Assembly (NCBI GenBank): GCA_030066975.1
Contig: JASJAO010000008.1
Coordinates: 1 to 64,000, forward strand
Source of the DNA: Henriciella sp.
GTDB taxonomy: Bacteria > Pseudomonadota > Alphaproteobacteria > Caulobacterales > Hyphomonadaceae
Length of the DNA stretch: 64,000 nt
Direction: 5' to 3'
A program made the translations under genes and the position numbers. Under the pieces are notes generated by a model. That model had not been told where the DNA came from. It did no database searches and saw only the letters and a program-made list of their open reading frames with translations. Position 1 is the stretch's first letter, and each line of letters opens with the position of its first letter. Shown piece after piece: positions 9,032 to 16,108 of this stretch.

Positions 9032-9676
9032 TCAAAATCTTGGTGTGAAAACGTAAGTCAGCTGATCGGTGAACGTGTAGGGCTGCCCATCATCCAGCCC
9101 AAAGTCTTGCAGAACTGAACTCGTCGAACTGAATCTTAAATCGTAACTGACTTCATATTCGTACGAAGCTTCAGGACACACGGTGTTTTCTAACGCCTCG
9201 TCCATAAACAAGAAATCAAATCCAGTAGCGGACAGAGGAACAGTGTCACGGGAATGTCTCAAAACAACCGTGTAACCAAATGGTTCTGGCGCTGGTCCGA
9301 TAAGAGGAAAGCAACCATTGCATGGCGCCGAATTGCCCAACTCATTGGCGCTATCAAGCTCAAGTAAGAGGTATCTGGCATTTGTTTCCACGCAGAGGTG
9401 CGAAACGGCGTCGTCAATGTTTGATGCAGACACGTCTGTGTCCTTAGGTATACCTGCCTCTGTCACTAGAAAATTCACATCGGAAAGTCCTGTGACGGAG
9501 AGGGTCGGCGCCACTTCTATACTGACGCCCACGCCCACGTCCTCACTCGCGGTTTGCGCGGTTGCCGGGAAGCCCGCTATTGCTGCGGTGAGGAGTGCCA
9601 AGCCAAGCGCGTGGCCCGCTTTGTTCCGTACTCCGTCTTGTTCTTTTCGTCCCATATATGCGTACCTAGATTTCAT
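9032..9676 (-). CDS. Pilin-like secreted subunit 4 (largest of the set)
   Basis: At 214 residues this is the longest subunit. The ATG at 9676 is preceded by AAGGGGGG at good spacing, and a longer reading to 9703 would overlap the upstream gene. The N-region is unusually long and basic (MKSRYAYMGRKEQ) before the hydrophobic stretch ending FPATAQ. The mature start TASEDVGVGVSIEV and the C-terminal FGLDDGQPYTFTDQLTYVF are family features. Four or five cysteines, including the close pair PCNGCFP, set it apart and might indicate a tip or adaptor subunit. That role is a guess. Confidence 0.77.
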   Translation of the reverse strand: MKSRYAYMGRKEQDGVRNKAGHALGLALLTAAIAGFPATAQTASEDVGVGVSIEVAPTLSVTGLSDVNFLVTEAGIPKDTDVSASNIDDAVSHLCVETNARYLLLELDSANELGNSAPCNGCFPLIGPAPEPFGYTVVLRHSRDTVPLSATGFDFLFMDEALENTVCPEASYEYEVSYDLRFSSTSSVLQDFGLDDGQPYTFTDQLTYVFTPRF

Positions 9677-9686
9677 CCAGCCCCCC

Positions 9687-10259
9687 TTACAATGTCGCTT
9701 CAAACGTGAAGGTTGCCACGTCGGTGAAGGGCCGCGAGACGCCGTCGTCGAGACCGTTTGCGGTGATCACTTCATTGATGCTCGTGGCCGCGCCGCCGTC
9801 GGTGTCCTTCGGCGCGATCTTCACCGTGTAGGCGTATTGATCCGGCGGACAGCCGTTTTGGCCGGGCGTGAAGTTCGACAGCGTGTAGCTGCGCGTCGTG
9901 CCGCTGACGAACCCGCCGAAGGTCACGCCGAATTTGGCCCGGACATCATAGTTGATGGCGTCCGCGACCCCCGGCGATGTCAGCGAGTTCTCGCCGTTCG
10001 TCGTCGGATTGAGCGTCGTCAGCGTGACGTTCACGCCCGCCGCCGGCGTGTCGACACAGAGATAAAGTTCAACATCGCCCGGGATCGATGCGACGCCCTG
10101 GGACGTGAAAGTAACGTCCTGAAACCCCGTCACGGCGATCGATGTATCCGCCTGAACATCGAGCGTCACAGTGATGTCGTCGCTCGATTGGGCGATAGCA
10201 GGTGCTGCGGAGAATACGCAGGCGACCAAAGCAAGCGATAGAGTCGAGATGGGCTTCAT
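9687..10259 (-). CDS. Pilin-like secreted subunit 3
   Basis: The 190-residue protein has a signal peptide (MKPISTLSLALVACVFSAAPAIA, cut before Q) and a mature start SSDDITVTLDVQADTSI. The ATG at 10259 is chosen because GGAGG sits eight bases upstream; a TTG at 10274 lies upstream of that Shine-Dalgarno. It groups with subunits 1 and 2 by NGLDDGVSRPFTD and by a central Y.VKIAP segment. One Cys pair (YLCVD and NGCPP) is present. The stop is ten bases before the next start. Confidence 0.8.
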   Translation of the reverse strand: MKPISTLSLALVACVFSAAPAIAQSSDDITVTLDVQADTSIAVTGFQDVTFTSQGVASIPGDVELYLCVDTPAAGVNVTLTTLNPTTNGENSLTSPGVADAINYDVRAKFGVTFGGFVSGTTRSYTLSNFTPGQNGCPPDQYAYTVKIAPKDTDGGAATSINEVITANGLDDGVSRPFTDVATFTFEATL

Positions 10260-10285
10260 AGTGATGACCTCCAAAACCTCTGGTC

Positions 10286-10870
10286 TTACGGTGCGGGCTC
10301 GAAGGTGACGGTCATGATGTCGGAGAAGACATGATCTCTCCCGTCATCCAATCCGTTCTCGAGAATGACATCCTCAACTCGCCTTGCGATCGACGTCCCT
10401 GTGGCCGGGAAGAGATTGACGTAGAAGCGATATTGATCTTCAGAGCAGGAGCCGGCGCCGAGTTCCGCACCGGCGAGCATGTAATCTTCTGTGTTGCCGG
10501 TGTCGGAAAAGCCCCGGGTCCCGCCGTTACCGGACACAACGCCTGCGACAGTGTAGTTTATATAGTCGTTAATGGTCTTGTTTAGGAGCCTCGGACGCCC
10601 GTCTGGCTGCTCGTTTTCCCATTCAAGCGTTAAGCGAACATCCGGCAAGCTTGAGGTGAAGCAGAAATCAAGATTAGCCGCACTGGGAGTTACACTCGTC
10701 CCATCTGCAGCAAAGCTAACATCGGCGACCGGGTCGACGACGATAAAGGGGGCAACATTGACGGTCAGATCGATGCGGACATCGTCATTTGCCTGAGCCG
10801 ATGCGGAGGCAGGTATCAGACACATAAGTGCCGCCGCAAGCGCGCCAGAGAATTGGTAAGGTTTGTACAT
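10286..10870 (-). CDS. Pilin-like secreted subunit 2
   Basis: The 194-residue protein has a signal peptide ending ASASAQ and a mature N-terminus ANDDVRIDLTVNVAPFIVV with alternating hydrophobics. The VSFAADG segment, the Cys pair (DFCFT and GSCSED) and the C-terminal ENGLDDGRDHVFSDIMTVTF closely match subunit 1. The ATG at 10870 has AAGGA upstream. It is the second gene of the minus-strand operon, 27 bases after subunit 1. Confidence 0.8.
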   Translation of the reverse strand: MYKPYQFSGALAAALMCLIPASASAQANDDVRIDLTVNVAPFIVVDPVADVSFAADGTSVTPSAANLDFCFTSSLPDVRLTLEWENEQPDGRPRLLNKTINDYINYTVAGVVSGNGGTRGFSDTGNTEDYMLAGAELGAGSCSEDQYRFYVNLFPATGTSIARRVEDVILENGLDDGRDHVFSDIMTVTFEPAP

Positions 10871-10897
10871 CTCGGTGTCCTTTGCGAGTTCGCGCGT

Positions 10898-11482
10898 CTA
10901 TGGGATTGGTTCGAAGACGATGGTGATGATGTCGGAGAAGACATAAAGAGCGCCATCATCGAGGCCGTTCTCGATAACGACATCGGAAATCGCGCGGGCT
11001 TGACCAACACCTGTATTGGCGATCGGTGCCATGTAGACATCGAAGGCAAACTCCGATGTCGTGCAGTCCGCCGACCCCGTCGTCGCGCTCGATAGGTCGT
11101 AGTCTCTCTGATCGACTGTGTTGAAAGTCGAATAGTCCCCGGCGCCTAATACCGCCGCGCGTAGATCGTAGCTGACATAGTCGCCCAGATCCGAGTTATT
11201 CAATGTCCTGTAATTGCCGGTGGGAGGATTCTTCGTCGCGATCGTTACGCGGATATCTGTCAGGTTTGTTTCGAAGCAAACGCTCGACGTGTCGGAGGCG
11301 GGTGAAGCGGTTGAACCGTCTGAAGAGAAGCTCACGTCGAGCGGTGGCGCAACGGTTATGAGGGCGTCCGACTGGATCGTCAGATCGATCGCCACGCTCT
11401 CGCTGGCTTGCCCACTTGCAGGTGCAGTGGTCAGTGTGGCTCCTGCCACCAACGCAGTCGTGATTGAAAGTGTGCGCATCAT
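10898..11482 (-). CDS. Pilin-like secreted subunit 1 (first gene of the operon)
   Basis: The 194-residue protein has a signal peptide (MMRTLSITTALVAGATLTTA...GQ) and a mature start ASESVAIDLTIQSDALITV. The C-terminus ENGLDDGALYVFSDIITIVF is the best example of the shared family motif. A Cys pair is present (SVCFE and ADCTT). The start ATG has GGGGAG at good spacing. As the promoter-proximal gene it may be the most abundant subunit. A 14-bp palindrome lies 28 bases upstream of the start. These proteins are not recognised as a named pilin family; the assignment rests on signal peptide, size, N-terminal strand and context. Confidence 0.8.
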   Translation of the reverse strand: MMRTLSITTALVAGATLTTAPASGQASESVAIDLTIQSDALITVAPPLDVSFSSDGSTASPASDTSSVCFETNLTDIRVTIATKNPPTGNYRTLNNSDLGDYVSYDLRAAVLGAGDYSTFNTVDQRDYDLSSATTGSADCTTSEFAFDVYMAPIANTGVGQARAISDVVIENGLDDGALYVFSDIITIVFEPIP

Positions 11483-11510
11483 TGGCGTCTCCCCGCAACG
11501 GATACATCCC

Positions 11511-11524
11511 GGGGACCGGTCCCC
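11511..11524 (-). promoter_or_regulatory. Palindrome upstream of the pilin operon, candidate operator
   Basis: GGGGACCGGTCCCC is a perfect 14-bp palindrome centred about 35 bases upstream of the first subunit start. GC-rich dyads of this size are typical binding sites for dimeric HTH regulators, and the regulator gene at 11645-13555 ends 121 bases away. No clear -35/-10 pair was identified beside it. The link to either LuxR-type regulator is inference. Confidence 0.4.
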
Positions 11525-11644
11525 TCATTCACAGGCTAATCGCAGGCGACGGGGGAGCTCATCATCAGGACTGGGTATGCGGGGCGGAAAAACGTCTTGG
11601 ACTCAAACGCGTTCGGACGGCGTTAAAAGACAGTCCGGCCTGAG

Positions 11645-13555
11645 TTACACCGTTCCGGCGGTTTCCTTGTTGCGCGCCTGAGCGCGCAGGAGGCCCAATT
11701 GTTCGATCACCCGCGGCCAATGGCTATAGAGCAGGAACTGCCCTGCCCCGTCGATTATCGTTACTTTTGCGTCCGGCCTTTGCGCCACATAGCCGTTGAT
11801 ATAGTCGATCGTCACGACGGCATCCCCGGCCCCATTCAGAATGCGCACAGGCGCTTCGGTCTGCGAAGCCTCTTCCGACCAATCCGTGAGCACCAAGGGG
11901 CAGTCCAGGCAAAACGCGGCTGAGCCTTGCCGCACCGTATGGTGTAATCCGGAGACGACCGCCGTGTAGACGTCGGGGCGGCGGAGTGCCCGCATGTCTT
12001 CGGGCACCTCCTGGTGCAGCGCGGCGATGAACATGTCGTGTCGACCGGAATCGATCAGGGCGACACCGGCGCGGGTGATGAAGGGTAAGGCAGCAGGGGC
12101 GTATCGGGTCGATTTTGCAAGCAGGCGCTGGCGCCTCGGCAAATGGGCCATGAAGGCGTCACGCCAATAGGGCGCATGGCTGACGAACAGCACACCGTCT
12201 GTCTGCTGGGGGAACAAGATCGAGAACCGTTGAGCGTAGATCGACCCTGCCGCATGCCCCAACACAAGTGCCGAGGTAACTTTCAAGTGCTCGAGAAGAT
12301 GGGCGGCATCCCGCGCGGTCGCACTCACCAGATCGCCGTGCTTCGGACCTGCGTTCAAGTCTGATCGCCCAAAACCTGGCCGAGACGGCGCGATGATCCG
12401 CCACCCCTGGCGCTTGAGGGCGTCTGCACAGGCATCTGTGACAACCGTTCCATAAAGCATATTGTGGAAGAATAAGACCGGCTGGCCATTCGGCGCCCCG
12501 TGTTCAACGAAAGCGAGTTTCCGACCATCGGGCAAGGTGATCGCGGCCGTCCTGCTCGATGACGAGGGGCGCGTGCCAAGCGGTCGTTGGCCTTGAAAGC
12601 GCTCGGACCTGTAACTGGCGGCAAAACCACACAGAATACGGACAAGATCGGGGATATTGTTCGCGTCCAGTTTGCGCAGGATCTTTTTGATCTGCGTGCG
12701 GACCGTGTTGATCGAGGATCCCCGGTTCCTGGCAATCTCCGCCGGGGCATCTCCGCCAGCCAGCGCTGCGGCCACGTCCGCCTCCGCCAGGCTTAGTCCG
12801 AAGGCTTGCACCAGCGCCTCCTTTGCTGGTTTGCCAAGCCGGATGTCGATCGATGACAGCAAGACGGAGGTCTGCGGCTCTGTCAATTTCTCCCCGTCAA
12901 GCGTTTCGAAGAGTTGGACACGGGTCGCCAACAGACAACTCGACACCTGGTCTTTACCGACGATGCAGGGCGAAAACAGAAAGGTGTCGTCGCCTTTGCG
13001 CGAGGGACGCGCCCAAGCAAGGATTCGGTCAACCGCATCAGCGTCAATCGTGGTGTCGCGCAGAGATTTCGAGACTGCACACTTCGCGATTTGGATCGCA
13101 TCCTGATTGGCGGCGAGGATCCGGCCATGAGTGTTGATGACAATCCCGATCCCGAAAGCTCGTTCGGCGAGCGTTTGCGCCGTGGCCTCGCGCTTTCTCA
13201 GCCGTCCCAGCCGGTCCAGAATCTGCAACCCGCGGGCGAAATGGGCATGAACCGGCGAGTGCTGTAGTTCCGACAGTTTCTCGACGCCACGTGCGGAGAT
13301 GCACGCTTCAATGTAGCGTTCCCAAGACTCCATAAAGGCATCATAGTGGATCGGGTCTACCGTGGCGGCGTAGGTCTCGTCGACCAGATCGGCGATGTGT
13401 TCCTGTTCGACCAAGGTGTTCACCTGTTTTCGCTGTGCGGCCAGATGGCGCCACGATAGTGCTGAATACGCCACGAATTCGTTTGGCGCATACCTAAGAT
13501 TGATGATGCCATAACCCGATGCAGAATGGGACTCTGTGAACTGGTGCAACGACAC
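11645..13555 (-). CDS. LuxR-type HTH regulator fused to a degenerate alpha/beta-hydrolase domain (regulator 1)
   Basis: The 636-residue protein has no signal peptide. Residues 130-215 resemble a PAS-like sensor (GIGIVINTHGRILAANQDAI). Residues 250-308 form a LuxR/GerE HTH (LSLAEADVAAALAGGDAPAE...INTVRTQIKKILRKL). From about 338 an alpha/beta-hydrolase fold begins (LPDGRKLAFVEHGAPNGQPV, then APSRPGFGRSD). The nucleophile elbow is G433-H-A435-A-G437, with Ala where Ser is expected. The histidine position is Gln606 (DGAGQFLLY). Only the acid (D578) remains, so the domain is probably a ligand sensor, not an enzyme. The GTG at 13555 is used; a GTG at 13423 would align better with regulator 2. It is divergent from the usher gene with only 20 bases between. 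Confidence 0.85.
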   Translation of the reverse strand: MSLHQFTESHSASGYGIINLRYAPNEFVAYSALSWRHLAAQRKQVNTLVEQEHIADLVDETYAATVDPIHYDAFMESWERYIEACISARGVEKLSELQHSPVHAHFARGLQILDRLGRLRKREATAQTLAERAFGIGIVINTHGRILAANQDAIQIAKCAVSKSLRDTTIDADAVDRILAWARPSRKGDDTFLFSPCIVGKDQVSSCLLATRVQLFETLDGEKLTEPQTSVLLSSIDIRLGKPAKEALVQAFGLSLAEADVAAALAGGDAPAEIARNRGSSINTVRTQIKKILRKLDANNIPDLVRILCGFAASYRSERFQGQRPLGTRPSSSSRTAAITLPDGRKLAFVEHGAPNGQPVLFFHNMLYGTVVTDACADALKRQGWRIIAPSRPGFGRSDLNAGPKHGDLVSATARDAAHLLEHLKVTSALVLGHAAGSIYAQRFSILFPQQTDGVLFVSHAPYWRDAFMAHLPRRQRLLAKSTRYAPAALPFITRAGVALIDSGRHDMFIAALHQEVPEDMRALRRPDVYTAVVSGLHHTVRQGSAAFCLDCPLVLTDWSEEASQTEAPVRILNGAGDAVVTIDYINGYVAQRPDAKVTIIDGAGQFLLYSHWPRVIEQLGLLRAQARNKETAGTV

Positions 13556-13575
13556 GACAGTTTGGGGGTCAAGGA

Positions 13576-16083
13576 TTGACTCGACACCAGAATAGGCACG
13601 CCGGGACGTCTGCTTACGCGCAGATGCGCAGAGCAGCGTGCGTCTTGGCTTGTACTGCCATGGTTGCTCCCATTGCCGCCGGCGATGAGGACGGACAAGA
13701 CAATCGCATTCGCACCGGTATTCCTGCTGAATTCCTGGATCTCGTCGAACCCGCGATAGACGCTGAGCGCACCCGGCCCCTATCCGACGGAGAACTGTTC
13801 GTTGAGTTCCATGTTGAAGGCGTTCGGCGCGGCGATGTGATTATTGCCATCAAAGATGGTGACCTGCGGTTTGATGATCCCGTGGCAGCAGCGGCGCTAA
13901 TCACCGATCTCCAAAACTCAGAAGACTTGGTCGCCCTGTTCGAAGACGGCTTTCATCGCAATGATCCGGCGTTCTGTGTGGTGGGCACAGTCACGCCGTG
14001 TCAGCCACCAACCGATGGTCGTCTCGGTCTGGTACTAGACACAGAAGCCTTGCGTTTAGATCTCTTCCGATCAAATCGGTACCGCCTCCCCCCGCCGCGG
14101 ATCATGCCGAGCCATCCCAAGGCTGCCGGATTGGTCAGCGGCCTGACCGCGCGCGTGTCTGGAAGCGACCAGAATAATGTCACGACGATAAACTCATCTT
14201 TGTCTTTTGACACGATTGCCGGGCGTGGACGCGACAGTCTCTTCGCCAATGGCTCGGTCAACGAAGACGGTGAGGTCTCGGTCCTGCGGGCTGGTGCGCA
14301 GACCTTTCGCGGTCGCGGCCGTGCCGCTGCCGGGTTATTCCTGTCTGAAGCGTCAGACCTTTTCACTCAGAGGGATCTTGTCGGTGTTGAGTATCACACC
14401 TCGGATCTGACGCTGGATCAGAGTTCTGGCTTTGACGATACGCCGCTATTACTCTTCCTTGCCCGTCCGGCTCAGGTCGATGTTTTCCGCGACGGCCAAC
14501 TCCTCTACTCAGCATATTTGGAAGCAGGTCCCCAGACCTTACCGACACGGCGGTTTCCCGCAGGATCCTACAACGTGACAATTCGGATTCGTTCCGAGAA
14601 TGGAGAGGAACGCGAAGAACGCCAATTCTTTAGCCGGACGTCCTTTCCCGGGACTGCCCGGCAAGTGCACTATTCGCTCCAGGCCGGCATGGTGCGCGAC
14701 CGAGGCAATGGGGGCGTGGGCGACGATGAGGCGGGTGAGCCGTTCCTGGCGGCGCGCATGAGTGTACCCTGGCGTAGGAATCTGGATCTCTCGGCCCGTG
14801 CTGGCCTGCTTGGACAAACCGCGTTTGCCGAAGCCGTCTCGACAGTTCGCTTTGATCGGGCGTCTTTGGCGGTTTCGGCCTTGTCGGCCAGCGACGGTGT
14901 AGTCTCCGCTGGCGCCCGCTTGTCCGGGTTTGTGGGGCCGTTGAATGTTTCCGGTAATCTTCGTCACGCCACCAGTGGTGAAAACGGTTTCGAACCAACA
15001 GCACGTGGTGCGTTTAGCGAGGCGACCCTAAATGTGTCCGGGCCGATGCCATTCCTCGGCGGGACGATTTCCGGCTTTGGCCGCTACAGCGAGCAAGACG
15101 ACCGCGACGCGCGAAACAGTTTCGGCGCGACTTGGACACGCTCCATTCCGACCGTATTTGATCGAGTGAATACCCAGTTTAGCCTCAACTTCCAGGATAC
15201 CGATACTGACACCCGATTGACTGCAACATTGCGTTTCTCGCGTTTGCAGCAACGTTCAACCATTTCTGGTTCATTGACCGGGCGCAACGTCCAAGCATCG
15301 TCTGGCGACCGCTTCGATCATGCGCAAAATCTGCAATGGTCGCGGCGGTCAGATCACCGAGCTGCTACACCCTGGTCGATCTCAACTCGCACTTCCAATA
15401 CCAGCGATGGTGATCCGCAAGCGGGCCTTTCCGGGCAGCTCCAGTCGGCGCGTTACATCGCTGATGGTCGGGTGGACTATACATTTTCCGATGAGGGGCG
15501 AGCGACTTTTTTTGGATCTGCAGCTACCTCGTTTGCTGCGACCGTTGACGGTGGGTTTGCCTTCGCAGGCCGACGTAACGCCAAAGCGGGCGTCCTGGTG
15601 GATCTGCGGGATGAACCGGCATCGATCGATATCTCTGCGAGTGTGAATCGCGGGCGGCTTAAGCCGGTTCGGTCACAACTGACGTTCATGCCCGTCCCGG
15701 AAATCCAGTCCCAACTCATCCGGCTGAGGCCAAGTGCGAGGGGTGCCGTCGCCTATGACGGAGGCGTTATTCGTGTCGCTGCGTTTCCCGGCAACGTCAT
15801 TCCGATCAATCCTAGCTTCCTACGTCAGGTAACCATATTCGGCCTGCTGACGGATACTGACGGGACGCCGCTAGGGGATGCGCGTCTAACGGTCGACGGT
15901 GACACCTTTGTCGTCGATGAGGGGGGCTATTTCGTGTTCGATGTCTTATCCACGCTCAGCGAGATCAAGGCGATCGCGCCTGACGGGGGTGTCTGTACCA
16001 TCCCGCTACCCGATCTGTCGGTGTCGGGATCGGAAGACTTCACAGATCTCGGTGACCTCGTTTGCAACGCCCAGGATGATTGA
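13576..16083 (+). CDS. Outer-membrane usher of the chaperone-usher system (TcfC/CS1-like)
   Basis: The 835-residue protein would form the outer-membrane pore that orders chaperone-subunit complexes and exports the fibre. A signal peptide is seen at MRRAACVLACTAMVAPIAAG. The barrel contains usher-type segments (ARPAQVDVFRDGQLLYSAYL, TRRFPAGSYNVTIRI, ERQFFSRTSF). The last 90 residues form a carboxypeptidase-regulatory-like beta domain (FGLLTDTDGTPLGDARLTV). Length and motifs fit the alternate (CFA/I-type) ushers. A TTG at 13576 gives a 16-residue extension; ATG 13624 begins the signal peptide directly and is a real alternative. It lies between the two regulator genes. Confidence 0.87.
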   Translation: MTRHQNRHAGTSAYAQMRRAACVLACTAMVAPIAAGDEDGQDNRIRTGIPAEFLDLVEPAIDAERTRPLSDGELFVEFHVEGVRRGDVIIAIKDGDLRFDDPVAAAALITDLQNSEDLVALFEDGFHRNDPAFCVVGTVTPCQPPTDGRLGLVLDTEALRLDLFRSNRYRLPPPRIMPSHPKAAGLVSGLTARVSGSDQNNVTTINSSLSFDTIAGRGRDSLFANGSVNEDGEVSVLRAGAQTFRGRGRAAAGLFLSEASDLFTQRDLVGVEYHTSDLTLDQSSGFDDTPLLLFLARPAQVDVFRDGQLLYSAYLEAGPQTLPTRRFPAGSYNVTIRIRSENGEEREERQFFSRTSFPGTARQVHYSLQAGMVRDRGNGGVGDDEAGEPFLAARMSVPWRRNLDLSARAGLLGQTAFAEAVSTVRFDRASLAVSALSASDGVVSAGARLSGFVGPLNVSGNLRHATSGENGFEPTARGAFSEATLNVSGPMPFLGGTISGFGRYSEQDDRDARNSFGATWTRSIPTVFDRVNTQFSLNFQDTDTDTRLTATLRFSRLQQRSTISGSLTGRNVQASSGDRFDHAQNLQWSRRSDHRAATPWSISTRTSNTSDGDPQAGLSGQLQSARYIADGRVDYTFSDEGRATFFGSAATSFAATVDGGFAFAGRRNAKAGVLVDLRDEPASIDISASVNRGRLKPVRSQLTFMPVPEIQSQLIRLRPSARGAVAYDGGVIRVAAFPGNVIPINPSFLRQVTIFGLLTDTDGTPLGDARLTVDGDTFVVDEGGYFVFDVLSTLSEIKAIAPDGGVCTIPLPDLSVSGSEDFTDLGDLVCNAQDD

Positions 16084-16108
16084 CCCATCTACGCAACCAA
16101 GGGCCGAT

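Noticed and set aside
11645-13555. Annotation of regulator 1 as an active alpha/beta hydrolase.
   Set aside because: The nucleophile Ser and catalytic His positions are Ala and Gln, so only the fold is supported.
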